A model generated the notes under the pieces. The model searched no databases and was not told the origin of the DNA. It worked only from the letters and a program-made list of their open reading frames with translations. 42,354 bases of DNA from an uncultured Lachnospiraceae bacterium (GTDB lineage: Bacteria > Bacillota > Clostridia > Lachnospirales > Lachnospiraceae), in the NCBI GenBank assembly GCA_910589265.1, contig CAJUTQ010000029.1, positions 1 to 42,354 on the forward strand, written 5' to 3'. Both the position numbers and the translations under genes were made by a program. Below, piece by piece: positions 7,738 to 16,700 of the stretch. The stretch's first letter is position 1; each line of letters starts with the position of its first letter.

Positions 7738-8583
7738 ATGAGTATTGCTGATAACCTGTTTATTCATATGTGCAAAGACATTTTGGAACATGGGGTAGAT
7801 ACCCAGGGAGAAAAGGTCCGTCCTAAATGGCCTGATGGAACCCCTGCTTACGCAATAAAAAAATTTGGTGTGGTTAACCGTTATGATCTAAGGGAAGAAT
7901 TTCCTCTTATGACTTTGCGAAGGACTGCCTTAAAAACTGCAGTAGACGAGATGCTCTGGATTTGGCAGAAAAAGTCTAGCAATATTCATGAATTAAATAG
8001 CCACATATGGGATGAGTGGGCCGATGAGAATGGTTCCATTGGAAAGGCATATGGCTACCAGCTTTCTGTTAAACATAAATATAAAGAGGGATGGATGGAT
8101 CAGGTAGATCGGGTACTTTTTGATTTAAAACATCATCCATTTAGCAGAAGAATTTTAACAAATATTTATGTACACCAGGATTTACATGCCATGAGGCTGT
8201 ATCCTTGTGCCTATAGTATGACCTTTAATGTGACTATGGAAAAAGAGGGAGATTTTGTCTTAAATGCTGTTTTAAATCAACGCTCCCAGGATGTTTTAAC
8301 AGCAAATAACTGGAATGTAGTCCAGTATGCAGTATTAATGCACATGCTGGCTCAGGTGAGTAAAATGAAAGCAGGGGAGCTTGTTCATGTCATAGCTGAC
8401 GCCCATATTTATGACAGACATATTCCTATTATAGAGGAGCTTTTGGAACGTCCTGTCTATGAGGCGCCAAAATTTTGGATCAATCCCCACATTGAAGATT
8501 TTTATGACTTTACAACAGAGGATATAAAAGTGGAAAATTATAAAGCTGGACCTTCTGTTGGAGTCATCCCCATCGCTATATGA
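7738..8583 (+). CDS. thyA: Thymidylate synthase
   Basis: A 281-residue ThyA that makes dTMP from dUMP using methylene-tetrahydrofolate. Visible signatures are the RRTALKTAVDEMLWIWQ block, the active-site LYPCAYSM with nucleophile Cys157, the dUMP phosphate/uracil residues in LNQRSQDV and the NNWNVVQYA segment, and the terminal PIAI. ATG 7738 gives the usual N-terminus MSIADNLF; an in-frame ATG at 7726 would add four residues but lies too close to the GAGAAAGG ribosome site. The dihydrofolate reductase gene follows 35 nt later. This is the classic pairing, because ThyA oxidises folate to dihydrofolate that FolA must reduce. Confidence 0.97.
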   Translation: MSIADNLFIHMCKDILEHGVDTQGEKVRPKWPDGTPAYAIKKFGVVNRYDLREEFPLMTLRRTALKTAVDEMLWIWQKKSSNIHELNSHIWDEWADENGSIGKAYGYQLSVKHKYKEGWMDQVDRVLFDLKHHPFSRRILTNIYVHQDLHAMRLYPCAYSMTFNVTMEKEGDFVLNAVLNQRSQDVLTANNWNVVQYAVLMHMLAQVSKMKAGELVHVIADAHIYDRHIPIIEELLERPVYEAPKFWINPHIEDFYDFTTEDIKVENYKAGPSVGVIPIAI

Positions 8584-8618
8584 AGAGCTAAGAAGTAAAA
8601 AGAAAGAAATGAGAAAGA

Positions 8619-9116
8619 ATGATGAATCTTATTGTTGCAGTTGACAAAAATTGGGCAATTGGCCTTCACAATAAACTTCTTGTGAGAATCCCCAGCGATC
8701 ACAAGTTTTTTCGAGAGGTCACAACAGGAAAGGTTGTTGTATTTGGGAGGAAAACTTTGGAAACTTTCCCGGGAGGGCAGCCGTTGAAAAACAGGACAAA
8801 CATTGTATTGTCCAAAGATAAAAACTATGGGGTAAAAGGCGCTAAAACAGTCCATTCTATTGAGGAGCTCTTAGAAGAGATAAAGGGTTATCCTAAGGAA
8901 GAGATTTTTGTTATTGGGGGAGGGAGTGTGTATAGACAGCTGCTGCCTTATTGCAATACTGCCCATGTGACAAAAATCAATCATGTGTATGAGGCAGATT
9001 GTTATTTTGAAAATTTGGATGCCTCAGAAGAGTGGGAAGTAAGGGCTAAGAGTGAAGAACAGACATATTTTGATTTAGAATTTTCCTTTATCAAATATGA
9101 GAGAAAAGAAAGGTGA
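8619..9116 (+). CDS. folA: Dihydrofolate reductase
   Basis: A 165-residue enzyme that reduces dihydrofolate to tetrahydrofolate with NADPH. The N-terminus MNLIVAVDKNWAIGLHNKLL has the conserved A-V-D-x-N-W-A-I-G; the acidic active-site residue is in IPSDHKFF; GKVVVFGRKTLETFP and IFVIGGGSVYRQLL bind NADPH. The length is normal. Two ATG codons occur in tandem (8619 and 8622). The stop TGA (9114-9116) lies just before the aminotransferase start, so thyA, folA and the aminotransferase look like one operon with the upstream metallohydrolase. Confidence 0.96.
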   Translation: MMNLIVAVDKNWAIGLHNKLLVRIPSDHKFFREVTTGKVVVFGRKTLETFPGGQPLKNRTNIVLSKDKNYGVKGAKTVHSIEELLEEIKGYPKEEIFVIGGGSVYRQLLPYCNTAHVTKINHVYEADCYFENLDASEEWEVRAKSEEQTYFDLEFSFIKYERKER

Positions 9117-9121
9117 TAACA

Positions 9122-10192
9122 TTGTTAAATATTCGAGTAGAGAAGACAGAAACTCCAAAACCTGTTCCAGGGGAGGACGATCCTTTAGTATTTGGAACTA
9201 TATTTACGGATCATATGTTTGTAATGGATTATGAGGAAGGAAAGGGGTGGATCGATGCAAGAATTGTTCCTTATGGTCCCCTTTCCTTAGAACCTTCTGC
9301 AATGGTATTCCACTATGGACAGGAAATGTTCGAGGGACTGAAAGCATATAAAGCCAAGGATGGGAGAATATTGCTGTTTAGGCCTGATGAAAATATTAAA
9401 AGGGCTAATCATACAAATCAGAGAATTTGTATTCCTGAAATTCCAGAGGAAGATTTTATGGAGGCTATTAAAGCCATTGTCAAAATGGAACGGCTATGGG
9501 TGCCTGATAGGGAAGGAACTTCCCTTTATATTCGCCCTTTTATTATTGCAACAGATCCCTTTCTTGGAGTGAGGCCTTCCCACACGTATAAATTTTTAAT
9601 TATTCTTTCTCCAGTAGGAGCTTATTACCCAGAAGGGCTTAATCCAGTAAAAATATGGATTGAAGATGAGTATGTAAGAGCAGTGAGAGGGGGACTTGGA
9701 GAGGCAAAAGCAGGAGCAAACTACGTAGCCAGCTTAAAAGCACAGATGAAAGCCCACAAGGAAGGCTACTCCCAAGTTTTATGGCTGGATGGTGTAGAGA
9801 GAAAATATATTGAGGAAGTGGGAGCAATGAATATTTTCTTTAAATTAAAGGGCACAGTCATTACCCCTGCTTTAAATGGAAGTATTCTTCCAGGGGTTAC
9901 GAGGAAAAGCTGTATTGAATTATGTAAAGCCTGGGGTTATCCAGTAGAGGAGAGAAAGGTTTCAGCAGAAGAAATATTTTGTGCTGCAAGGGAAGGCACA
10001 TTGGAAGAAGTCTGGGGTACAGGAACAGCTGCTGTCATTTCCCCAGTAGGCCATTTGCGAAAGGGAGATGTAGTTTTGCAAATTGGAGACGGGGGAATCG
10101 GCAGCCTAAGTCAAAAGCTCTATGACACAGTTACAGGAATTCAGCTGGGGACAATAAAGGGGCCAGAGGGCTGGGTTGTGGAGGTGGACTAA
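9122..10192 (+). CDS. ilvE: Branched-chain amino acid aminotransferase
   Basis: A 356-residue fold-type IV PLP aminotransferase that interconverts leucine, isoleucine and valine with their 2-oxo acids. FHYGQEMFEGLKAYKAKDGR, a FRPDENIKRAN segment, LYIRPFIIAT, GLGEAKAGANYVAS (PLP-lysine neighbourhood) and EEVGAMNIFF are family hallmarks, with the terminal GTGTAAVISPV loop. TTG 9122 is the preferred start, with AAAGGTG (9109-9115) 6 nt upstream; GTG 9113 is also in frame but overlaps the folA stop and has no spacing. Its position after folA is an operon link rather than a pathway link. Confidence 0.93.
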   Translation: MLNIRVEKTETPKPVPGEDDPLVFGTIFTDHMFVMDYEEGKGWIDARIVPYGPLSLEPSAMVFHYGQEMFEGLKAYKAKDGRILLFRPDENIKRANHTNQRICIPEIPEEDFMEAIKAIVKMERLWVPDREGTSLYIRPFIIATDPFLGVRPSHTYKFLIILSPVGAYYPEGLNPVKIWIEDEYVRAVRGGLGEAKAGANYVASLKAQMKAHKEGYSQVLWLDGVERKYIEEVGAMNIFFKLKGTVITPALNGSILPGVTRKSCIELCKAWGYPVEERKVSAEEIFCAAREGTLEEVWGTGTAAVISPVGHLRKGDVVLQIGDGGIGSLSQKLYDTVTGIQLGTIKGPEGWVVEVD

Positions 10193-10214
10193 AGGTTTTA
10201 TCTTCTGTTTTAGG

Positions 10215-10235
10215 GGGCACTTATATTAAGTGCCC
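10215..10235. terminator. Convergent hairpin overlapping a stop codon
   Basis: GGGCACTT (10215-10222) and AAGTGCCC (10228-10235) form a perfect 8-bp stem with a five-base loop. The TAA stop of the minus-strand gene lies inside the hairpin. It separates the convergent aminotransferase and peptidoglycan-binding genes. There is no strong T-tract on either strand. Confidence 0.5.
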
Positions 10236-11491
10236 GGCTCAGCGATACGTGTGACACCTGTATAGACATTAGAAATTTTGTACCAAGTAGAATAATCAAT
10301 AACGCCTGTGACAGGAAGATTGAAGATGGATTGAAAGGCCCTCACGGCAGCAGCTGTGGCTGGGCCGTATTTTCCGTCAGGAGTAATAGATGGAATGGCT
10401 GGGTAGTTTTTGGAAATACGCAAAAGCTGTTCTTGTACTTGTTCTACCTTGCTGCCGCTGGATCCAATCGTTAAGTCATAACGAGGCCAGGAGGCAGGAA
10501 CACCAGCAATTTCTTCGGAAGTGTTAATGTACATGTTGCTGCCATAATAATATCGGATAATTTGAATGGCAGAATAGCCCTCATCTCCTAAATACTTGCT
10601 TCCCCATTGGCTTAACCCTTGGGGACAGGTCACTCTGTGCCCATCACAGTATTGGGTGAAAATAGGCTGGGTAATATTAGGCCTTGATAGATAATTTGCA
10701 AAAATTTCATCTACAATTCGATCAATATTTTCATAAATATTGCGCCCATATATAAATTTTTGATCATAGGCAGTAGAAGTTGTTATAGTGAAATCATAAC
10801 CTTTACTTCGATACCATTCGGTATACACTCTGTTTAAAGTAAAGGACTGTATGGCCAGAGTGTTGGCAATAATTGTGGATTCTGGCCAGGTGGCATAAAT
10901 TTCTGAAGAAACGACGTTTTTGATATAATCTTTATACCGGACATAATAATTAGGAGCAGAGGCGTTGCTTGGAATTCCATCGTGGACAATGACATATTCT
11001 GGTATGACAACTCTGCTTAAAATAATTTCCCCTGTTTCTTCTACAGTTTTTACTTCTGGCTCCACAATTTTTGGAGGGTAATCTCCATATAAAGTATGAT
11101 CTGGAATTGTAATCTCTTCTTCAGGAGTCGGTTCCTCCAAAGGCGATAGAGATACATTTTGAATAGAGGTAACATCTGGCAGGACTTCAGAACCAGAAAT
11201 GGTTAAGGTCTCATATCCAGGAGCGCTTATTATGAGATTATAGTCAGAATAGGGACGGGGTTCTGAAGGGATTTGACTATATTCTAAAGGAGGAGCAGGC
11301 AGTTCAATCGTTTCTGTCTGTCCAGAAGAGTCTGTCTGCAGTTGTTCCATAGTCGTGCCAGTGTCTGTGTAGGATATGGAAACAGTGGCATTTTGAACAG
11401 GAATATATCCAAGGGTGGAAGTGACATGAACAGTAAGCTTGCCCTTGTCAGGAGTATCTGTCTGTGCTGCGGTCACTTGTTTAATAGGCAT
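10226..11491 (-). CDS. SpoIID-like protein with N-terminal CNA/carboxypeptidase-regulatory-like domain and C-terminal peptidoglycan-binding domain
   Basis: A 421-residue protein. Residues about 17-95 look like a beta-sandwich regulatory domain (LTVHVTSTLGYIPVQNATVS, then a YNLIISAPGYETLTISG turn). Residues about 185-330 resemble SpoIID: YIKNVVSSEIYATWPESTII parallels the NYLYGVVPSEMP stretch with its catalytic Glu kept, followed by ANTLAIQSFTLNR and GLSQWGSKYLGDEGYSAIQI (the SpoIID GxSQxGA-like block). Residues about 345-410 are a PG_binding_1 domain (GSSGSKVEQVQEQL, DGKYGPATAAAVRAFQ). SpoIID is a lytic transglycosylase needed for engulfment. No signal peptide is seen, so surface delivery would need a special route such as mother-cell expression. 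GGAGG precedes the ATG by 5 nt. The substrate is inferred. Confidence 0.8.
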   Translation of the reverse strand: MPIKQVTAAQTDTPDKGKLTVHVTSTLGYIPVQNATVSISYTDTGTTMEQLQTDSSGQTETIELPAPPLEYSQIPSEPRPYSDYNLIISAPGYETLTISGSEVLPDVTSIQNVSLSPLEEPTPEEEITIPDHTLYGDYPPKIVEPEVKTVEETGEIILSRVVIPEYVIVHDGIPSNASAPNYYVRYKDYIKNVVSSEIYATWPESTIIANTLAIQSFTLNRVYTEWYRSKGYDFTITTSTAYDQKFIYGRNIYENIDRIVDEIFANYLSRPNITQPIFTQYCDGHRVTCPQGLSQWGSKYLGDEGYSAIQIIRYYYGSNMYINTSEEIAGVPASWPRYDLTIGSSGSKVEQVQEQLLRISKNYPAIPSITPDGKYGPATAAAVRAFQSIFNLPVTGVIDYSTWYKISNVYTGVTRIAEPGT

Positions 11492-11528
11492 AAAAACCTC
11501 CGTTCTTATGGACGAAATATTTTCTATA

Positions 11529-11555
11529 TAATATATGTTTTGAGAAAAAAAGTGT
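11529..11555 (-). promoter_or_regulatory. Possible sigma-K-like promoter of the SpoIID-like gene
   Basis: On the minus strand the sequence reads AC, 16 bases, then CATATATTA. This matches the loose sigma-K pattern AC-N16-CATANNNTA and would start transcripts about 30 nt before the start codon. The pattern is short and AT-rich, so chance is a real possibility. Confidence 0.25.
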
Positions 11556-11620
11556 GAAGGAGATCGCTAAGCTTCACCATGAGAGCAGAGAATTGTAAAA
11601 AGAAAGGTATGATTTTATTT

Positions 11621-12235
11621 ATGAAAAGAATTCAAGAAATAAGGAAGATTACAAATAAGCCTTATCTGAATTTATATGAAGCAAAAGCAGTGGGAAAGGA
11701 TGGGGAGATCTTTCCTTATTACTTTGCTACGAGGAAGAAGGAGGAGGAGATAAAGGCAAAGACCTTTTCGAAAGCGCCAGATGGAGTGGCTGTTTATAGT
11801 GTTTATGGGGAAGAGATGGATCGGCTTGTCCTTGTGAAGCAGTTTCGTTATCCTATTAACAGTTATATTTATGAGCTTCCTGCTGGTCTTGTTGATCCTG
11901 GGGAGACAGATAAAGAAGCAGGTATCCGGGAGATGAGGGAGGAGACAGGATTAGACTTGACAGTCTATGAGGGGGGAAATCCAGACATAAGAAGCGCCTT
12001 TTACACAACAGTAGGAATGAGCGACGAGTCCGTCTCCCTTATTTTTGGATATGCAGAAGGTAAGCCTAGTAAGCAGTATATGGAAGAAACTGAGGATATT
12101 CAGGTTATATTGGCAGATAAAGAAGAAGTAAAAAGGATACTCCATGAGGAAAGGGTAGCGATGAAATGCGCCCTTTTAATGCTCCAGTTTCTTCAAGGGG
12201 AAAAAGGGAATCCCTTTGGGTTTTTAGATATATAA
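11621..12235 (+). CDS. Nudix hydrolase, ADP-ribose pyrophosphatase type
   Basis: A 204-residue protein with a complete Nudix box: a G in AGLVDPGE, then TDKEAGIREMREETGLDL (G-x5-E-x7-REUxEExGU). The N-terminal part (NLYEAKAVGKDGEIFPYYFA, then VLVKQFRYPINSYIYELPAG) is typical of the ADP-ribose/sugar-nucleotide pyrophosphatase group, which hydrolyses ADP-ribose to AMP and ribose 5-phosphate. The start is uncertain: ATG 11621 gives the usual N-terminus, while ATG 11609 lies just after AGAAAGG. Small open frames follow on the same strand. Confidence 0.9.
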   Translation: MKRIQEIRKITNKPYLNLYEAKAVGKDGEIFPYYFATRKKEEEIKAKTFSKAPDGVAVYSVYGEEMDRLVLVKQFRYPINSYIYELPAGLVDPGETDKEAGIREMREETGLDLTVYEGGNPDIRSAFYTTVGMSDESVSLIFGYAEGKPSKQYMEETEDIQVILADKEEVKRILHEERVAMKCALLMLQFLQGEKGNPFGFLDI

Positions 12236-12251
12236 AGGAAACGAGGAAAGA

Positions 12252-12365
12252 ATGAAAAAAACTATTGTAAATCTACCTGATAGGGTTCATACTAGAGTTA
12301 GCTTAATTTATTTTATAGGCAAACGTCTACAAAACCTTAGGAGGAGAGAGAAATGGATACAATGA
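12252..12365 (+). CDS. Possible 37-residue leader-like peptide
   Basis: An open frame of 37 codons beginning MKKTIVNLPDR, preceded by GAGGAAAG. It is rich in Lys and Arg at the end (LRRREKWIQ). Its 3' end overlaps the start of the 57-residue gene, whose AGGAGGAGAG ribosome site lies inside it. It could be a translated leader or merely chance; no family is recognised. Confidence 0.25.
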   Translation: MKKTIVNLPDRVHTRVSLIYFIGKRLQNLRRREKWIQ

Positions 12366-12526
12366 ATGAAAAAGAATTAAAAGACATAAGGTTAAAGGAA
12401 TTTGCAGACTTACAAAGAATTAAAAAGGCATTGGATAGAGATTCTGAGATTGAATATCAGGAAAGAATATTAAAAGCTCAGTTACATTCACTGGGAATTA
12501 CAACAGAAGATTTAGAAATGAAATAA
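12353..12526 (+). CDS. Small 57-residue helical protein, unrecognised
   Basis: ATG 12353 follows a perfect AGGAGGAGAG ribosome site and reads 57 codons to TAA at 12524-12526. The product is charged and almost entirely helical by eye (ELKDIRLKEFADLQRIKKAL, then DSEIEYQERILKAQLHSLGI). It has no cysteine, no membrane segment and no signal peptide. The strong ribosome site and the coding-like composition support a real gene. The function is unknown. It lies between the Nudix gene and the hairpin at 12547-12564. Confidence 0.65.
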   Translation: MDTMNEKELKDIRLKEFADLQRIKKALDRDSEIEYQERILKAQLHSLGITTEDLEMK

Positions 12527-12540
12527 TAGAATTGGGTATG

Positions 12541-12564
12541 AAAAAAGGCGGAGTTATCTCCGCC
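12541..12564 (-). terminator. Rho-independent terminator of the CobD-like gene
   Basis: GGCGGAG (12547-12553) and CTCCGCC (12558-12564) form a 7-bp GC-rich stem with a TTAT loop. On the minus strand the stem is followed by six T residues (complement of 12541-12546), placing it 13 nt after the stop of the minus-strand gene. It may also slow transcription from the small plus-strand gene. Confidence 0.85.
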
Positions 12565-12576
12565 AAAAAGGCTAAA

Positions 12577-13674
12577 TTAAAGCATAGCTTCCTCAATGCA
12601 ATCAAGGAGTCCATCATTCATCTTTGGCTTCATAAAGCAGAAACGTACATAGCGGTTGTCCAAAAAGGGAAAGGTGGAGCAGTTACGGATCATAAATTTT
12701 TTGCGGATAGCTTTTTCAAAGAGGATATCCGCATTTTTCTCTTCTTTTAAAATGCGAAGGAGAATAAAATTGGCAGAAGGGGGATAATATTTTATGCCCT
12801 CAATGTGGGAGAGGCGAAGGCAGACTCTTTCCCTTTCTGCTTCTATTAAATCCTTTGTGGCCTGAATATAGTCTTGGTCAGTGAACATAAGCTCTCCTGC
12901 TACTACTGCCAGACTGTTAATGGTCCAAGGATTCTTTTTTGTATTCATTTGTTTGATTAAATCCTGGTTTCCAGTAATAGCGTAACCAAGGCGAAGACCA
13001 GGGGCTGCAAAAAATTTGGAGACTCCTCTTAGTATAATTAAGTTATTATAATAATTGGTAAGGGGAACCCCATGGATCTTTTCGTAGTTTTTGGAAAACT
13101 CTACATAGGTTTCATCTATCATGACAAAAATATCATTTTGTTTACAGACGTCTAAAATAGACCGGAGGTCTTCCCTTGTAATGGCAGAGGAAGTAGGGTT
13201 GTTAGGATTACATAAGATGAGAAGATCCATGTTTTCCGTTAAATGGGATTTAAAATCTTCTAATTGAAGTTGAAAGTCTAACTTTTCTGTCAGGGGATAA
13301 TAAAGGCTGGATCCGCCCCCGAGAGAAATCTCCCTCTCATATTCTGAATAGGTTGGGCCAAGTATAAGAGCTTTTTTTGGATGCTCTATTTGAATAAAAA
13401 GAGAGATAAGCTCTGTAGATCCATTACCTACTAAAATATTCTCAAAAACAGTGCCGCAGTAGTTTGCAATTTTTTGGCGCAGGGAAGTATATTCTCTGTC
13501 TGGATAAGAAGTAATGACATGAAGCTTTTTTGCCAACGTTTCCTTAAGTTTATAAGACAGGCCTAAAGGATTTATGTTTGCACTAAAGCTGATGATTTCC
13601 TCCTTTGGAATATGATAGATTTTTTCCATTTTTTCCAAATCGCTGCCGTGAAAGTGATCTACATGTTTGATCAT
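12577..13674 (-). CDS. PLP-dependent aminotransferase, CobD/HisC-like (threonine-phosphate decarboxylase type)
   Basis: A 365-residue fold-type I enzyme. The N-terminal FHGSD and IISFSANINPLGLS are typical of CobD-like threonine-phosphate decarboxylases. CNPNNPTSS (PLP ring Asn), MIDETYVEFS (Asp/Tyr to PLP), RGVSKFFAAPGLRLGY (Schiff-base Lys in SKFF and phosphate Arg in GLRLGY) and VRFCF near the C-terminus complete the set. CobD makes aminopropanol phosphate for cobamides; the close relative HisC makes histidinol phosphate. No cobalamin or histidine gene is nearby, so the exact substrate is open. The start is ATG 13674, which lies 6 nt from GGAGG; ATG 13680 directly abuts that site. Confidence 0.85.
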   Translation of the reverse strand: MIKHVDHFHGSDLEKMEKIYHIPKEEIISFSANINPLGLSYKLKETLAKKLHVITSYPDREYTSLRQKIANYCGTVFENILVGNGSTELISLFIQIEHPKKALILGPTYSEYEREISLGGGSSLYYPLTEKLDFQLQLEDFKSHLTENMDLLILCNPNNPTSSAITREDLRSILDVCKQNDIFVMIDETYVEFSKNYEKIHGVPLTNYYNNLIILRGVSKFFAAPGLRLGYAITGNQDLIKQMNTKKNPWTINSLAVVAGELMFTDQDYIQATKDLIEAERERVCLRLSHIEGIKYYPPSANFILLRILKEEKNADILFEKAIRKKFMIRNCSTFPFLDNRYVRFCFMKPKMNDGLLDCIEEAML

Positions 13675-13726
13675 ATTCATCCTCCGTTCTCACTTCATGA
13701 TTCTTAAGGGTTTTGGTTGCGTATTG

Positions 13727-13756
13727 TTTACAAAACATGCTATAATTCATTATAAT
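13727..13756 (+). promoter_or_regulatory. Candidate promoter of the four-gene cassette
   Basis: TTTACA (13727-13732) and TATAAT (13751-13756) with an 18-bp spacer predict a start near 13763 and a 5' leader of only about 20 nt before the ATG at 13785. A second TATAAT lies at 13741-13746. Confidence 0.6.
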
Positions 13757-13784
13757 ATTTTTTTACGAAAAAGCAACATAAAGT

Positions 13785-16700
13785 ATGGTGGCTATTTTGA
13801 GACGAACAGTATTAAACACAGATGATAACAGATTTTATAGAGAAGGACAACAATTGAATATTTCTGAGTCAAAGATTGAGATTTCCTTAAAGAAAGATGA
13901 GGAAGGGGAAGGGAGCTTTTTTATAGCAGGCTCTTGTGGAAAAATAACAAAAGGTTTTGTTTTTTCTTCCCATTTTCGTATGGTTTGTGTGACAAAGGAG
14001 TTCCAGTGGAAGGAAGGGGAAGTTTTTTACCGTTTCCAAAGCAGGGGACTTGAAGAGGGAAGTATAAAATGTGGACAGTTTCATATTATTTCCACAGAAG
14101 GGGAATACTATCTTCCTTTTCAGGTATCTATCTCTTATTCGGTTCCTGAGAGTATTCAAGGCCCTGTAAAAAATTTATTTCTTTTTGCAAATTTGGCAAA
14201 GACTAAATTTCAAGAGGCAGTACGCATTTACTACAAAAAAAGCTTTGAAGGAATTTTTAAGGAACAGGACAAGGAGTATGGAGAGTACTATAGAGGTCTT
14301 TCTATGTATAGGGGAAGCGCCCAGGCAGTAGAGGAATTTCTCATTGCCATTCGTAAAAAAGAGCCAGTCTCCTTCCAAATTCAGTTGGGAGAGTGGCTGT
14401 TTCACGATGTGGAAAATGAGGTAGAGAAGGAACTTATCATTCAGAAAAAAGGATGGGGTTACATAGAGCTTTTTGCAGTGGCATCTGGGGATTTTATACA
14501 TTTGATAGAGACAAAAATTCAAGAAGATGACTTTAAGGGAGATAATGCCCATTTTAAGTATGAGATAAGACCTGAATATTTGCACAGGGGTAGAAATTAT
14601 GGAAGAATTCAGTTTTATAATGGGTATGAAAAGCTGGAATTTCCTATTGTTGTTGAACAAAAGCTTTATCCTGAAAAGATGAGAAAGCAGAGAAGGGAAG
14701 GGGAGAAACAGTTCCTTTTCATAATGCGTCAATACATTGCCTTTCGCACAAGACAAATTTCTCTAAATCAGTGGCTTTATACGTCGATGGAGGGGTTAGA
14801 GACTTGGATTGGGGTGGATGGAAATAATCCCCTTCCAAGACTATTCCAAATTCAGCTCTTTTTAGCAGATGAAAAATATAAGGAGGCAGGGCATCTTTTA
14901 AAGTATGTGGAAAAAGAGTTTCAAATATCCAGTTCCCATGGCTTTGAAGGAATCTATTTTCTTTATTTAACGGCCCTTTATAAGCGGGAGGAGGAGTATG
15001 TAGATCAGGTAAGAGATTTTCTGAGGGATCGGTACGAAAAGGGAGACCGGAGGTTTGTCGTCTTATGGGCCCTTATCTATTTAGATGAGGGGCTTGGACG
15101 AAACATAGGCAGGAGGTTTAGGGAGCTTGAGAGACAGTTTCACCTTGGATGCCGTAGTCCTATTTTGTATACAGAGGCTTATTCTATCATGAAAAAAGAT
15201 AAGGAGCTTGTGGAGAAGCTCACTTCTTTTGAAGTACAAGTGATTTTATGGGCTTTATCCCACGGGCAGAGAGATATAGATGTAATAGAGAGAATCATTT
15301 CTCTTTGGGGAACAGTGAGAGAATTTGAACTTACAAAATTGAAGCTGCTGGAAAAATGCTATGAATATTTTCCAACAGAGGAAATTCTGTCTTGTGCATG
15401 TAAAATGCTTATACAGGGAAATAGGACAGACGAAAAATCCTTCTTCTGGTTTGAGCTTGGGGTAGAGGCAAATCTTCGTATTACAAAGCTATACGAATCT
15501 TATATAGCTTCCCTTCCCCTTAGCTATGATAAACCTTTACCAAAGACAGCTCTTATCTATTTTTCTTATACGAATGAGTTAAACCAGGAGAGGAAGGCCT
15601 TTTTATATGCCAATGTAGTAAAATATAGAGAGGAATATAAGGAACTGGCTGACAGCTATGAAGGTTCCATGGAGACTTTTGTCATGGAACAGTTGGAACA
15701 AAGAAGAATGAATCCCTGGCTTGCTCTTTTGTATAACCATATTTTAAAACCGGAGAAACTAAGTCCAAAACAATTAGAAGACTTGGGGAAAATTATAAAT
15801 GTACAAAGACTGACAGTGAAAGAAAAAAATATCAAGGAAGTAGGAGTTGTCCACAAACGTCTTGTAAATATAAGTAAATATCCAGTTATTCATGGAGAAA
15901 GTTATATTCATCTTTATGGAGATGAGTTTCAATTATTTTTCTTTGACGAATTAGGAAACTGTTACAAAAATTCTGTTTCCTATGAGTTGGAAAAGATGAT
16001 GGACTTTGAGGAATATATGTCTGCTTTTTTCCAGTGTCCTGTAAAAGATCCTAAATTAGCGCTTATGCTCTGTGACAGTAATAAAAATTATGTATCTGTA
16101 TCCAACAAAAACGCTGTTTATTATTGGAATTTGTTGGAATATGTATATGTAAAAGCAGAGTATAAAAGAGAAATATGGGAAGCCCTTGTACGATTTTATT
16201 ATGAAAGGGACTACTTGGATGATTTGGATATGCTCCTTTTCATGACGAATCCCAAGATGTTATCCCCAAAAGAGAGAGGCGTTCTTGTGGACTTTATGAC
16301 AAAAAGGGGACTATATGAGGATGCCTTTCGCCACATTACCTTTTTTGGAATGGAAGAAATTTCTCCAAAAATTCTTGTCCGTATTCTTAGCAACTATATT
16401 CGGGAGACAGAAGGCTTACAAGATGAGAAAATAATTTCTATGGCTTTTGAAGTGTTTTCAATGGGAAAATACGATGAAGTAATACTCCACTTTCTTTTAG
16501 AGAATTTTAATGGTTTGACAAAAGATATGAGAGACATATGGAAGGCGGGGAAAAGTTTTGACATGGACACTGGCAGGATGGCAAAACGTCTCGTTATCCA
16601 AATGTTATTCACCCTTCATTTTATAGAAGAAAGAGACTTTATCTTTGAGGATTATGTAAAAGCAGGGGCAAGTGAGGAAGTAATGTTAAAATATTTGTCA

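Noticed and set aside
14175..14756. 193-codon antisense open frame inside the giant protein gene
   Set aside because: It lies opposite a well-supported coding region, has no ribosome site, and its composition is what the reverse strand of AT-rich coding DNA gives.
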